Shown: in pieces, positions 35,729 through 44,877 of the stretch
How positions within the stretch are numbered: the stretch's first letter is position 1
Layout: each line of letters begins with the position of its first letter
Origin: Flavobacterium sp.
Lineage (GTDB): Bacteria; Bacteroidota; Bacteroidia; Flavobacteriales; Flavobacteriaceae
Assembly: GCA_021740105.1 (NCBI GenBank)
Contig: JAIPAM010000005.1
Coordinates: forward strand, 62,001-126,000
Reading direction: 5' to 3'
DNA: 64,000 nt
Translations under genes and position numbers: made by a program
Notes under the pieces: generated by a model
The model's database searches: none
Told to the model about the DNA's origin: nothing
Seen by the model: only the letters and a program-made list of their open reading frames with translations

Positions 35729-35844
35729 AATTTGATAATTTGAAAATGAGATAATTTGAAAATTACATCAAATTTGATATATAATAATTAAATTTGTAAA
35801 GCGATTTTCATTTTCAAATTTCCAAATTATCGCATTTTCAAATT
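35729..35844. repeat. Inverted pair of 8-bp-unit arrays before rarA
   Basis: The left arm (35729-35768) is five in-phase octamers: AATTTGAT, AATTTGAA, AATGAGAT, AATTTGAA, AATTACAT. The right arm (35805-35844) is TTTTCATT, TTCAAATT, TCCAAATT, ATCGCATT, TTCAAATT, essentially the reverse complement. 36 bp separate the arms, and the right arm ends 3 bp before the rarA ATG. The arms could fold into a long AT-rich stem at the start of the rarA message. Confidence 0.8.
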
Positions 35845-35847
35845 AAT

Positions 35848-37125
35848 ATGGAAGCACCATTAGCAGAGCGAATTCGTCCACAAAAATTATCCGACTATAT
35901 AAGTCAATTGCACTTGGTGGGACCAAATGGTTCATTAACACAACAAATCGAAAAGGGAATTATTCCTTCCTTGATTTTGTGGGGGCCTCCAGGGACAGGG
36001 AAAACTACGTTGGCACAGATAATTGCTCAAGAATCTAAAAGGCCCTTTTATGAATTAAGCGCGATCAATTCTGGGGTGGCAGCGATTCGAGAAGTAATCG
36101 ATAAAGCAAAACAAAGTGGCGGATTGTTCACTACAAAAAACCCAATTTTGTTTATTGATGAAATTCATAGATTCAGTAAATCACAACAAGATTCCCTATT
36201 AGCTGCCGTTGAAAAAGGATGGATTACTTTGATTGGAGCCACTACGGAAAATCCAAGTTTCGAGGTGATACCGGCATTGTTATCAAGAAGTCAGGTTTAT
36301 ATTTTGAATGCCTTTTCAAAATCAGATTTAGAGAGTTTATTGCAAAGAGCAATTAAAGAAGACCGGCTTTTAAAATTAAAGAATATTGTTTTGCAGGAAA
36401 CGGAAGCGATAATAAGGCTTTCAGGCGGTGATGGCCGAAAGCTTTTAAACATATTTGAACTGGTCATAAACGCTTCTAATGAGGAAAACATTATAATAAC
36501 CAATGACAAAGTACTTCAGTTAGTGCAACAAAACACAGTTTTATATGACAAAACTGGTGAACAACATTACGATATTGTTTCGGCTTTTATAAAATCGATT
36601 CGGGGGAGTGATCCTAATGGTGCGGTATATTGGTTAGCGAGAATGATTGAAGGCGGTGAAGACGTTAAATTTATTGCTCGTAGAATGTTGATTTTATCAA
36701 GTGAAGATATTGGAAATGCAAATCCTACGGCATTCATTATGGCTAACAATACCTTTCAGGCAGTTTCCACCATTGGCTATCCAGAAAGCAGAATTTTATT
36801 GAGTCAATGTGCTATTTATTTGGCTACTTCTCCAAAAAGTAACGCCAGTTATATGGCTATAAATGAGGCGCAACAAATGGTAAAACAAACGGGAGATTTA
36901 TCTGTTCCAATTCATTTGCGAAATGCTCCAACAAAATTAATGAAAGAATTAGGTTACGGTGAAGACTACAAATATTCGCACGATTACGCCAATAATTTTG
37001 CAGAACAAGAGTTTTTACCTGATGAAATTTCAGAAACAAAACTATATAATCCGGGAGATAATACTAGAGAAAATGGCACACGTGATTTCTTAAAAAACCG
37101 ATGGAAAGATAAGTACGGGTATTAA
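35848..37125 (+). CDS. rarA: Replication-associated recombination protein A (AAA+ ATPase)
   Basis: 425 aa clamp-loader-like AAA+ ATPase (RarA/MgsA, relative of eukaryotic WRNIP1) acting at stalled forks. Landmarks are [22 protein letters not shown] at the start, Walker [10 protein letters not shown] (about 46-54), Walker [10 protein letters not shown] (about 101-109), sensor [10 protein letters not shown], and the C-terminal tetramerisation part with [26 protein letters not shown]. Length is normal. Its stop overlaps the stop of the convergent downstream gene within a shared TTAA. Confidence 0.95.
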   Translation: MEAPLAERIRPQKLSDYISQLHLVGPNGSLTQQIEKGIIPSLILWGPPGTGKTTLAQIIAQESKRPFYELSAINSGVAAIREVIDKAKQSGGLFTTKNPILFIDEIHRFSKSQQDSLLAAVEKGWITLIGATTENPSFEVIPALLSRSQVYILNAFSKSDLESLLQRAIKEDRLLKLKNIVLQETEAIIRLSGGDGRKLLNIFELVINASNEENIIITNDKVLQLVQQNTVLYDKTGEQHYDIVSAFIKSIRGSDPNGAVYWLARMIEGGEDVKFIARRMLILSSEDIGNANPTAFIMANNTFQAVSTIGYPESRILLSQCAIYLATSPKSNASYMAINEAQQMVKQTGDLSVPIHLRNAPTKLMKELGYGEDYKYSHDYANNFAEQEFLPDEISETKLYNPGDNTRENGTRDFLKNRWKDKYGY

Positions 37126-37853
37126 TTAAAATTTACAATATTTAATTTTTCAGAAATCAATTTTTCATTTTCATAATAGTCGAAAATCCATTCATTGTTA
37201 TTTTTATATACAACTCCTTGTCTCATTGCTTCTTCAACAATAAAAATTAAAGGATTATTAGTTTTGGCTATGGTCAATACTAAATTTGGAATGTCTGTAT
37301 CGTTTGTTAATAATTGAAATAAATTAGCGCCTAAAGGTTTTGCAAATAAGGTTTGATTTGAATTTACATTAGGAGACTTAATATTGCTTTTGTCATTGCC
37401 ATTGTTATTTACACTACTATTCACATTGCTACTGTATTTATAATTTAATTTGTCAAATGAATTAAAAGCTTCTCTCAACGCTTGATTATAGGCGACTAGC
37501 AATTCTTTTTCTCTGCTTTTCCCATCTGTGGAAGTAAATAAAACTAGATTTTTACAGTCTTTTAAAACCACGGTCATTTTAGTTACGAACAAATTACTAT
37601 TACTTTTAACGTCAACATAGACTTTATTACAATTACTATCTGCCAATTCATTTGGTAAAACATCGGAATCAAAATAGGTTACAAAACCATATTTTTCCAT
37701 TAACAATTTTGTAAGAGTATTTAAACGGTATTGGTCTTTTTCTTTAAGAAATTCAAATTTGGAGGGAACAATGGCATACTTATAATCGTTTAAGGATTGA
37801 GCAAAAACGATTCTTGTCGCAAAAAAGAGTAGTAAAAATAGTACTTTTTTCAT
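37122..37853 (-). CDS. Secreted hypothetical protein
   Basis: 243 aa with a clear signal peptide (MKKVLFLLLFFATRIVFAQS). Two folded parts (about 20-140 and 170-243) are joined by an Asn/Ser-rich linker at about 142-167. The first part contains YKYAIVPSKFEFLKEKDQYR and LVLFTSTDGKSREKELLVAY segments. I do not recognise a named family; similar periplasmic or lipoprotein-like proteins seem to be conserved in Flavobacteria, but this was not tested. It lies 3 bp after the YjjG-like gene, with which it is probably co-transcribed, and shares its last 4 bp with rarA on the other strand. Confidence 0.7.
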   Translation of the reverse strand: MKKVLFLLLFFATRIVFAQSLNDYKYAIVPSKFEFLKEKDQYRLNTLTKLLMEKYGFVTYFDSDVLPNELADSNCNKVYVDVKSNSNLFVTKMTVVLKDCKNLVLFTSTDGKSREKELLVAYNQALREAFNSFDKLNYKYSSNVNSSVNNNGNDKSNIKSPNVNSNQTLFAKPLGANLFQLLTNDTDIPNLVLTIAKTNNPLIFIVEEAMRQGVVYKNNNEWIFDYYENEKLISEKLNIVNFN

Positions 37854-37856
37854 AAT

Positions 37857-38537
37857 TTAAAGGTGTTTTTTTAATTCTAATAAATGAGAAACTTGTTTAA
37901 TAGTATCAAACGATTTTGAAGAATCAATATTGAATAAAATGGCATCCATACCAAAATTTAAAGCACCATTCACATCAGCTTCAATACAATCTCCAATCAT
38001 AATACTATTTGATTTAGTGGCATTTGCTTTTGTGATTGCAAACTCAAAAATCAAAGGATTTGGTTTTTTTACTCCAGCCATTTCCGAATTGGTGATCGTA
38101 TCGAAATAATGTAGAATATTCGAATTTTTCAATTTGTTCCCTTGAATTTCTTGAAATCCATTGGTAATAATATGCAAATTGTATTTTGGCTTTAGATATT
38201 CCAAAATTTCAACTGCCCCGTCAAAAAGATGATTGAATTTTGGTAAATATTCAATGTATTCTTCCGATAAAAATAATATTTTCTCATCATCAATTTCATA
38301 ATTTAACAATTGGAACGTGTCTCTTAATCTTCCTAGACGCAATTCGAATTGAGTAATTTTATCCACTCGATACAACTCCCAATATTTTATATTAATTGGA
38401 ACATAATGAAATAGGAAAAGAGACAAATCGACATCAATCGAATGTTTATTGAAAATAGTCTCGATAGCCAAGGCAGAATTTTTTTCAAAATCCCAAAGCG
38501 TGTGATCTAAATCAAAAAATACATGGTCTATTTTCAT
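37857..38537 (-). CDS. YjjG-family noncanonical pyrimidine nucleotidase (HAD superfamily)
   Basis: 226 aa HAD phosphatase. Motif I is FFDLDHTLWDFEKNS (nucleophile Asp9, acid Asp11), motif II is the Thr in HIITNG, motif III Lys is in GVKKPNPLIFE, and motif IV is MIGDCIEADVNGA. The WDFEKNS extension and overall length fit the YjjG type, which dephosphorylates noncanonical pyrimidine nucleotides to limit their incorporation. Substrate assignment rests on family resemblance. It lies between radC and the secreted protein gene. Confidence 0.85.
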   Translation of the reverse strand: MKIDHVFFDLDHTLWDFEKNSALAIETIFNKHSIDVDLSLFLFHYVPINIKYWELYRVDKITQFELRLGRLRDTFQLLNYEIDDEKILFLSEEYIEYLPKFNHLFDGAVEILEYLKPKYNLHIITNGFQEIQGNKLKNSNILHYFDTITNSEMAGVKKPNPLIFEFAITKANATKSNSIMIGDCIEADVNGALNFGMDAILFNIDSSKSFDTIKQVSHLLELKKHL

Positions 38538-38560
38538 AATTAATTTCTATTGAATTTGGC

Positions 38561-39253
38561 TTACAAAATACCTTCGTCTGTAAAACTCAAATATCCGTGT
38601 TCTGTAATTATTAGATGATCTAAAATGGTAATATCCAAACTTTCAGCTGCTAATTTTATCTTCTTTGTAATCTTAATATCGGCTTCACTGGCTTTCAAAG
38701 CACCTGATGGATGGTTGTGGCAAAGAACAATTCCGGTGGCACCAATTTCTAGTGCATTCTTAAAAATCAATCGAACATCGACCAAAGTTGCAGTAATTCC
38801 CCCTTTACTCAATTGCGATTTTGAAACCATCGCATTGGAATTATTGACATAAATTATCCAAAATTCTTCGTGAGGCAATTCTCCAATTAGGGGCTGCATC
38901 ATTTCAAAAATCATCTTGCTCGAAGTGATCTTTTTCAATTCTACTGCTTCCTCTACCCTTCTTCGCCGTCCCAATTCCATTGCTGCAATAATTGAAATTG
39001 CTTTTGCTTGCCCTATTCCATTGAAAGTTACCAATTGTGCCAATGATAATTTCCCAAAAGCATTTAAATTATTATCTACCGTTGACAATATCCTTCGGCT
39101 TAATTCAACGGCGCTCTCCTTCCTACTTCCCGAACCTATTAAAATTGCTATCAGCTCTGTATCGCTTAAAGCGGCTTTCCCTTTTAGCATTAATTTTTCT
39201 CGCGGGCGGTCGTCTTCCGACCAATTTGTGATTGGGAATGAATTATTTTCCAT
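38561..39253 (-). CDS. radC: RadC family protein (JAB/MPN domain)
   Basis: 230 aa. An N-terminal helix-hairpin-helix-like part (LMLKGKAALSDTELIAILIGSG; FNGIGQAKAISIIAAMELGRR) is followed by the JAB domain with the JAMM metal motif LCHNHPSGALKASEADI near 176-192. The family was named for DNA repair, but its biochemical role is unsettled. It lies between mpl and the YjjG-like gene on the minus strand. Confidence 0.93.
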   Translation of the reverse strand: MENNSFPITNWSEDDRPREKLMLKGKAALSDTELIAILIGSGSRKESAVELSRRILSTVDNNLNAFGKLSLAQLVTFNGIGQAKAISIIAAMELGRRRRVEEAVELKKITSSKMIFEMMQPLIGELPHEEFWIIYVNNSNAMVSKSQLSKGGITATLVDVRLIFKNALEIGATGIVLCHNHPSGALKASEADIKITKKIKLAAESLDITILDHLIITEHGYLSFTDEGIL

Positions 39254-39304
39254 TGTATAATAAGTTTAAAGGCGTTTAATAAAAGTAAAAAAATCCTATG
39301 CTAA

Positions 39305-40660
39305 TTACTCAATCAAAGCTTTAACATCGTCAAAGTTCAATCCTCCGTAATTTCCAGAACTCATTAATAAAAGTGCTGAATTTTCAAAATTAATGTTGAA
39401 TAAATAATCCTTAAAAGCAGCTGGATTAGTATATATAATCAAATCTTCGCGGTTGAACGCCTTGGCAATTTGATCGTACGTCACTTCTTCCAACTGTTTA
39501 ATTTTAACTGCATCTGGCGAATAAAAAACTACAGCAACATCAGCAAATTCCAATGCGCCTTGATATTCTTTTAAAAATTCAGCATTCAAACTACTGTAAG
39601 TATGCAATTCCAAACAAGCTACTAAAGTACGATTTGGATATTGTTCTTTTACAGCTTTTGTTGTTGCGGAAACTTTGCTTGGCGAATGTGCAAAATCTTT
39701 ATAAGCTACTTTCGTTTTGCTTTCTGCTATTTTTTCTAAACGCTTGGAGGCTCCTTTAAAACTAGCAATTGCTTCATAAAAATCGGCTTCATCAACACCC
39801 ATATTTTGGCAAATCCATTTTGCACCCGCCAAATTATTTAGATTATGAGCTCCAAAAACTTCAATTGGCATGGCGCCTTCGGGAGTTTCTAATAAGGTAA
39901 TACCGTCTTTTACAGAATAATCTGGTGTTGAATAGGGTAATTTACGAATTGGATTTGAGGCTGCTTCTGCCACTCTTTTCACTTCTGAATCGTCTTCATT
40001 GTAGACCAAAATTCCACCATTGGTAATCATTTTAATAAAAATTTCAAACTGTTCTACATAATTTTCATACGTTGGAAAAACATTAATATGATCCCAAGCA
40101 ATTCCAGAAATCAAGGCAATATTGGGTTGATATAAATGGAATTTTGGACGTCTATCCATTGGCGAAGACAAATATTCATCTCCTTCGAGAACAATAAAAT
40201 CATTCTCTTCGGTTAAATGAACCATCGTGTCAAACCCTTCTAATTGCGCACCAACCATATAATCTACTTGAATATTGTGAAAATGCATCACGTGCAAAAT
40301 CATCGAAGTAATGGTTGTTTTACCATGGGAACCCCCAATAACTACTCGTGTTTTATTCTTGGATTGTTCGTATAAAAATTCTGGATAAGAATATATTTTT
40401 AATCCTAATTCTTGTGCTTTAAGCAATTCAGGATTGTCTGCTTTCGCATGCATTCCAAGAATTACGGAATCAATATCGGAGGTAATTTTTTCGGGATACC
40501 ATCCTAATAGTTCCGGTAGTATTCCTTTTTTTTCTAATCTGGATTTTGAGGGTTCAAAAATAGCATCATCACTTCCTGTGACTTGATATCCTTTGTTATG
40601 CAATGCCAATGCTAAATTGTGCATCGCGCTTCCTCCAATTGCTATAAAATGAGTACGCAT
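39305..40660 (-). CDS. mpl: UDP-N-acetylmuramate:L-alanyl-gamma-D-glutamyl-meso-DAP ligase
   Basis: 451 aa Mur-ligase-fold enzyme that recycles cell-wall tripeptide by joining it to UDP-MurNAc. The N-terminal Rossmann domain has HFIAIGGSAMHNLALAL (4-20), and the central ATP site is GGSHGKTTITSMI near 108-120. The HAKADNPELLKAQELGLKIYSYPEFL segment and overall layout separate Mpl from MurC. It indicates a meso-DAP peptidoglycan. Upstream lies a 270-bp gap with a short gene remnant. Confidence 0.92.
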   Translation of the reverse strand: MRTHFIAIGGSAMHNLALALHNKGYQVTGSDDAIFEPSKSRLEKKGILPELLGWYPEKITSDIDSVILGMHAKADNPELLKAQELGLKIYSYPEFLYEQSKNKTRVVIGGSHGKTTITSMILHVMHFHNIQVDYMVGAQLEGFDTMVHLTEENDFIVLEGDEYLSSPMDRRPKFHLYQPNIALISGIAWDHINVFPTYENYVEQFEIFIKMITNGGILVYNEDDSEVKRVAEAASNPIRKLPYSTPDYSVKDGITLLETPEGAMPIEVFGAHNLNNLAGAKWICQNMGVDEADFYEAIASFKGASKRLEKIAESKTKVAYKDFAHSPSKVSATTKAVKEQYPNRTLVACLELHTYSSLNAEFLKEYQGALEFADVAVVFYSPDAVKIKQLEEVTYDQIAKAFNREDLIIYTNPAAFKDYLFNINFENSALLLMSSGNYGGLNFDDVKALIE

Positions 40661-40682
40661 TATTTAACTTATTTATGAATAT

Positions 40683-40772
40683 TTAATTTTTAATATCTTC
40701 TAAAACTGACTTTGCTTTTTCTGGCTGTCCCATTTTATTTTTATATAAATTAGCCGAAATTCGATAGGAATT
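40683..40772 (-). pseudogene. Possible 3' remnant of a TPR-like gene
   Basis: A 29-codon open stretch between two stops, ending at a TAA (40685-40683). The peptide is of TPR character (SANLYKNKMGQPEKAKSVLE in its core, matching the A-x-LY...G...EKAK..LE pattern of a TPR helix pair). There is no suitable start and no homologous upstream sequence before the stop at 40773-40775. It looks like the surviving C-terminal end of a deleted gene in the mpl-SDR gap. The rest of that gap (40773-40930) shows only AT-rich sequence. Confidence 0.35.
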
Positions 40773-40930
40773 TTAGACTTACTAATTTCAACCTTGTCAA
40801 AAATATGAAATTATGGTTAGAATTACTTTGAAAAAAGCAAAGGATTTAGATAATTTTAAATATTTAAAAAATAAAAATTCTAAATTCAAAAACCTTAAAA
40901 TATTTATCAAATTTTATTTAATTTAGCATC

Positions 40931-41608
40931 ATGAAAAACATAATAGTTACTGGTACTTCTAGAGGGATTGGATTAGAATTGGCTTTACAATTTGCAAATG
41001 CCGGTCACCATGTTTTAGCACTTTCAAGAAATATGCCTCAAGTATTAATTGAAAATAGCAATGTTACTTGTCTCTCTATAGATTTGTCGAAAAAGGAAGA
41101 TTTGAAGCAAGTAGAACAATTTTTAACTTCTTCAATGAAAAAAATTGATGCTGTTGTTCACAATGCAGGCGCTTTATTATTGAAACCATTCGAAGAAACT
41201 TCATCCGAAGAATTTGAAAACATCTATAAAGTAAATGTATTTGGAGTTGCCAATTTAACTCGTGTTTGCCTGCCTTTTCTTACCAAAGGAAGCCATGTTG
41301 TTACCATTAGCAGCATGGGAGGAATTCAAGGTAGTTTGAAATTTGCGGGATTATCAGCCTATAGTTCTAGTAAAGGCGCAGTTATTACCCTTTCAGAATT
41401 ACTCGCCGAAGAATACAAAGAAAGAGGTATTTCCTTCAACGTTTTGGCATTAGGAGCCGTGCAAACAGAGATGTTAGCCGAAGCTTTTCCGGGTTACCAA
41501 GCCAATATATCGGCAACAGAAATGGCCAATTACCTATTTGATTTTACCTTAACAGGAAATAAATACTACAACGGTAAAGTACTACAAGTAACTACATCAA
41601 ATCCATAA
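40931..41608 (+). CDS. Short-chain dehydrogenase/reductase
   Basis: 225 aa classical SDR. The NAD(P)-binding motif is TGTSRGIGLELAL (7-19), the VVHNAGA segment is near 75-81, the catalytic Ser is in TISSMGG, and the YxxxK pair is in AYSSSKGAV near 137-145. It is a soluble NAD(P)-dependent oxidoreductase of unknown substrate. The SprT-like gene follows after 12 bp and manC 2 bp after that, so the three probably form an operon. Confidence 0.85.
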   Translation: MKNIIVTGTSRGIGLELALQFANAGHHVLALSRNMPQVLIENSNVTCLSIDLSKKEDLKQVEQFLTSSMKKIDAVVHNAGALLLKPFEETSSEEFENIYKVNVFGVANLTRVCLPFLTKGSHVVTISSMGGIQGSLKFAGLSAYSSSKGAVITLSELLAEEYKERGISFNVLALGAVQTEMLAEAFPGYQANISATEMANYLFDFTLTGNKYYNGKVLQVTTSNP

Positions 41609-41620
41609 TTAGCAAATTTC

Positions 41621-42220
41621 TTGAACGAAACTTTATCAAAATATATCCCTGAACACGCTGTAAAACCAGTATTTGATTTAATCGTAGCTAATCAAGTTCA
41701 TCTTAAAATTGTTAACGAAAGGGTGACTAGACATGGCGATTATAGAAAAGGTATAAATGGAAAACATGAGATTACCGTAAATGCCAATTTGAATAAATAC
41801 AAATTTCTTATTACATTAATTCATGAAATTTCTCATTTAGTCGCCTTTGAAAAATTTGGCAGAAATATCAAACCCCACGGTGATGAATGGAAGTATAGCT
41901 TTCAAATTTTGATGGTTCCTTTTATCCGTCCTGAAATCTTCCCTTCCCATTTATTGCCTTTATTAGCTCGGCATTTTAAAAATCCTACAGCTAGTAGCGA
42001 TACGGACGCAACACTATCGTTGGCGTTAAAACAATTTGACGAACAAAACGATAAAAATTATATCTTTGAAATCCCTTACGGAAGCGTTTTTAGAATTTCA
42101 AATGGTAAGATATTTAAGAAAATAGCCCAAAGAGTGAAAAGATTTGAATGTTTAGAAATAAATTCAGGGAGAATTTATTTATTTAATCCAAATGCCGAAG
42201 TAGAGCTTTTAAAAAATTAG
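41621..42220 (+). CDS. SprT-like zinc metalloprotease domain protein
   Basis: 199 aa. The zinc site is HEISH (His68, Glu69, His72) within FLITLIHEISHLVAFEKFG, with a third ligand likely at His86 in KPHGDEWK. This arrangement is that of the SprT family (Spartan-like proteases of the zincin fold). The C-terminal half has a possible beta-rich region with RVKRFECLEINSGRIYLFNP and only one Cys, so no zinc ribbon. The only possible start in the open frame is a TTG at 41621. Biological substrate is unknown. Confidence 0.8.
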   Translation: MNETLSKYIPEHAVKPVFDLIVANQVHLKIVNERVTRHGDYRKGINGKHEITVNANLNKYKFLITLIHEISHLVAFEKFGRNIKPHGDEWKYSFQILMVPFIRPEIFPSHLLPLLARHFKNPTASSDTDATLSLALKQFDEQNDKNYIFEIPYGSVFRISNGKIFKKIAQRVKRFECLEINSGRIYLFNPNAEVELLKN

Positions 42221-42222
42221 AA

Positions 42223-43281
42223 ATGAATAAAAATTATTATGCCATATTAATGGCTGGTGGAGTTGGTTCAAGATTTTGGCCAGTGAGTACAACAGAATTT
42301 CCAAAACAATTTCACGATATGCTTGGGTCTGGTGATACTCTAATTCAAAAAACATTTAGTAGATTATCTAAGTTGATACCTGTTGAAAATATTTTAATTC
42401 TAACCAATGAAAAATACAATAACTTGGTTTTAGAACAATTGCCAATGGTAAAACAAGAGCAGGTATTATTGGAACCTGCCATGCGAAACACGGCACCTTG
42501 TATATTGTATGCCTCTTTAAAAATAAAAAAACAAAATCCAGATGCCTTAATGGTAGTAGCTCCTAGCGACCATTGGATTGAAGATGAAAACCTATTTACT
42601 GAAAATTTAAAACAATGTTTTGACTTTTGTTCTAAGGAAGATTCATTAATGACATTAGGAATAAAGCCAACCTTCCCAAATACTGGTTTTGGATATATTG
42701 AATACAATAAATCGGATAATAACCCAATAAAAACCGTAAGTCAGTTTAGAGAAAAACCGGATTACGAAACCGCAAAATCGTTTCTTGCAAGTGGTAATTT
42801 TTTATGGAATGGCGGAATTTTTATTTGGTCGGTGAAATCTATAGTAGCAGCTTTTGAAAAATTTCAACCTCAAATGACAGGACTATTTTTAAAAGGATTT
42901 GAAAATTACAATACCAATTCAGAAGCTGCTTTTATAAATGACAACTATGCAAATGCTGAAAATGTATCTATCGATTATGCCATTTTAGAAAAAGCTAAAA
43001 ATGTGTATGTGTTGCCTGCAACTTTCGATTGGAATGATCTTGGAACATGGGGTTCACTACATGAAAAATTAGACAAAGACGAGAATAATAACGCAGTAGT
43101 AAACGCAACTGTTCTACTAAATAATTCTTCTAGCAATATTATCAGTACCTCCAAAGATAAATTGGTAATTATTGACGGTTTAGAAGATTTTATAGTGGTT
43201 GATAAAGACAATGTGCTACTTATTTATCCAAAATCAAAGGAGCAAGAAATAAAAGGAATTGTGGCCAGTTTGAAAAAGTAA
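42223..43281 (+). CDS. manC: Mannose-1-phosphate guanylyltransferase
   Basis: 352 aa; makes GDP-mannose from mannose-1-phosphate and GTP. The nucleotidyltransferase signature AGGVGSRFWPVSTTEFPKQF is at 11-30, MVVAPSDHWIED near 109-120 and NGGIFIWSVKS near 197-207. It is the short form without a C-terminal isomerase domain. Its product is the substrate of gmd at the left end of the window, about 41 kb away. It starts 2 bp after the SprT-like gene and converges with the mlaF-type gene. Confidence 0.93.
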   Translation: MNKNYYAILMAGGVGSRFWPVSTTEFPKQFHDMLGSGDTLIQKTFSRLSKLIPVENILILTNEKYNNLVLEQLPMVKQEQVLLEPAMRNTAPCILYASLKIKKQNPDALMVVAPSDHWIEDENLFTENLKQCFDFCSKEDSLMTLGIKPTFPNTGFGYIEYNKSDNNPIKTVSQFREKPDYETAKSFLASGNFLWNGGIFIWSVKSIVAAFEKFQPQMTGLFLKGFENYNTNSEAAFINDNYANAENVSIDYAILEKAKNVYVLPATFDWNDLGTWGSLHEKLDKDENNNAVVNATVLLNNSSSNIISTSKDKLVIIDGLEDFIVVDKDNVLLIYPKSKEQEIKGIVASLKK

Positions 43282-43282
43282 A

Positions 43283-44047
43283 TTATTTTCCCATCAGCAT
43301 AGCTTCACGGACTTTTTTAAACAAATTGGAAGAATAAACAAAATCAACTATCGCTCGATTATCAGTTCTAAAGATTTCCTCTTTAGTACCCTCCCACGCT
43401 TTTAATCCGTTTTTTAGGAAGATAATTTTTTCGCCAATTTCCATTACGGAATTCATATCGTGAGTATTTATTACGGTTGTAATATTATATTCTTCCGTGA
43501 TTTCTTTAATCAAATTATCAATTAAAATTGCGGTATTTGGATCCAATCCCGAATTGGGTTCGTCACAAAATAAATATTTAGGATTATTTACAATCGCCCT
43601 AGCTATGGCAACTCGCTTTTGCATTCCACCAGATATTTCAGCCGGGAATTTACTGTTAGCATCTACTAAATTAACTCTTTTGAGAACAAAATTTACACGG
43701 TCTTGAATTTCAGATTTTGAATTATTAGTAAACATTTTCAAGGGAAAACCTACGTTTTCTTCCACTGTCATAGAGTCAAAAAGAGCGCTTCCTTGAAAAA
43801 CCATACCAATTTCTGTTCGTAATTCTCTTTTTTCTTCCGCTGATAAATCAGAGTAAACTCTGCCGTCAAAAGAGATAGAACCCACTTCTGGCGAATGTAT
43901 TCCTAGTAAACTTTTTAGCAATACTGTTTTACCCGAACCACTTTGTCCAATAATCAAATTGGTTTTACCAGTCTCAAAAATAGTGGAAACTCCTTTAAGG
44001 ACTTTACTTTCACCAAATGACTTTTCTATGTTTTTAATTTCTATCAT
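43283..44047 (-). CDS. ABC transporter ATP-binding protein, MlaF type
   Basis: 254 aa from the ATG at 44047; a longer frame to 44107 lies inside the permease gene and is not credible. Walker A is GQSGSGKT (34-41), the Q-loop MVFQGSALF (82-90), the signature ISGGMQKR (138-145) and Walker B YLFCDEP (158-164). The closest known type is MlaF/TTG2A, the ATPase of the Mla phospholipid transport system between the membranes. Its ATG overlaps the permease stop by one base (TAATG), so the two are coupled. An MCE-domain partner (MlaD) is not adjacent. Confidence 0.88.
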   Translation of the reverse strand: MIEIKNIEKSFGESKVLKGVSTIFETGKTNLIIGQSGSGKTVLLKSLLGIHSPEVGSISFDGRVYSDLSAEEKRELRTEIGMVFQGSALFDSMTVEENVGFPLKMFTNNSKSEIQDRVNFVLKRVNLVDANSKFPAEISGGMQKRVAIARAIVNNPKYLFCDEPNSGLDPNTAILIDNLIKEITEEYNITTVINTHDMNSVMEIGEKIIFLKNGLKAWEGTKEEIFRTDNRAIVDFVYSSNLFKKVREAMLMGK

Positions 44048-44793
44048 TAGGTTAAAAGTAGTTGCGTTAATATATAATTCACAGCAATAATTGAAACAGA
44101 AACCCAAACGAATGAGACGGTACTCGCTTTTCCTACTTCTAGTGCACCACCTTTCATATAATAACCATGAAACGATGGGATTGTAGCTAGAATAAGTCCG
44201 AAAATAAATGTTTTTATAAATGCGTAGGCGATATGAAATGGGATGAATTTTTGTTGTAAACCGGAAACAAAATCAGCTTCGGTTCCAAAACCGCCATAAA
44301 CAGCAGCAATATAACCTCCAAGAATTCCTATAAACATTGAAATACCAATTAAGAAAGGATACAATAACAGCGCAACTAATTTAGGGAAAACCAAATAATT
44401 CAAAGAGTTAACCCCCATCACTTCCAAAGCGTCAATTTGTTCTGTAACACGCATGGTTCCGATACTTGACGTGATAAATGACCCCATTTTTCCAGCCATA
44501 ACTATAGAAATAAAAGTAGGTGCAAATTCTAAAATTACCGATTGACGAGTTGCAAATCCAATTAAGTATTTTGGAATTAATGGATTAGTTAAATTTAAAG
44601 CCGTTTGAATCGCAACCACACCACCAACGAAAAAAGAGATAAATGCTACAATTCCTAGTGATCCAATAATTAAATCGTCAATTTCTTTATAGATGAGCAC
44701 TTTCATTACCGACCATTTGGTTGGTTTTTTGAAAATTTCACCCCACATAATGAAGTATTTTCCGATTTGTGATATATAACGAAGGAGCATCAT
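44047..44793 (-). CDS. ABC transporter permease, MlaE type
   Basis: 248 aa inner-membrane protein with about five or six transmembrane helices, matching the MlaE/YrbE family. Diagnostic segments are VGGVVAIQTALNL (57-69), LEFAPTFISIVMAGKMGSFITSSIGTMRVTEQIDALEVMG (residues about 89-128; continuous family core) and FGLILATIPSFHGYYMKGGALEVG. With its ATPase it would move phospholipids for outer-membrane maintenance. Two tandem ATGs open the frame; either may be used. Confidence 0.88.
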   Translation of the reverse strand: MMLLRYISQIGKYFIMWGEIFKKPTKWSVMKVLIYKEIDDLIIGSLGIVAFISFFVGGVVAIQTALNLTNPLIPKYLIGFATRQSVILEFAPTFISIVMAGKMGSFITSSIGTMRVTEQIDALEVMGVNSLNYLVFPKLVALLLYPFLIGISMFIGILGGYIAAVYGGFGTEADFVSGLQQKFIPFHIAYAFIKTFIFGLILATIPSFHGYYMKGGALEVGKASTVSFVWVSVSIIAVNYILTQLLLT

Positions 44794-44877
44794 AAAATTA
44801 ATATATTGGCGAAATTAGCGATAAGTTACGACTTTTGAATTAATAGGGATGTTAATTTTAAAAATTCAACCATTTGA

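Noticed and set aside
44048..44107. Longer start for the MlaF-type ATPase
   Set aside because: The additional 20 residues lie within the coding end of the permease, and the internal ATG overlaps the permease stop in the usual TAATG form.
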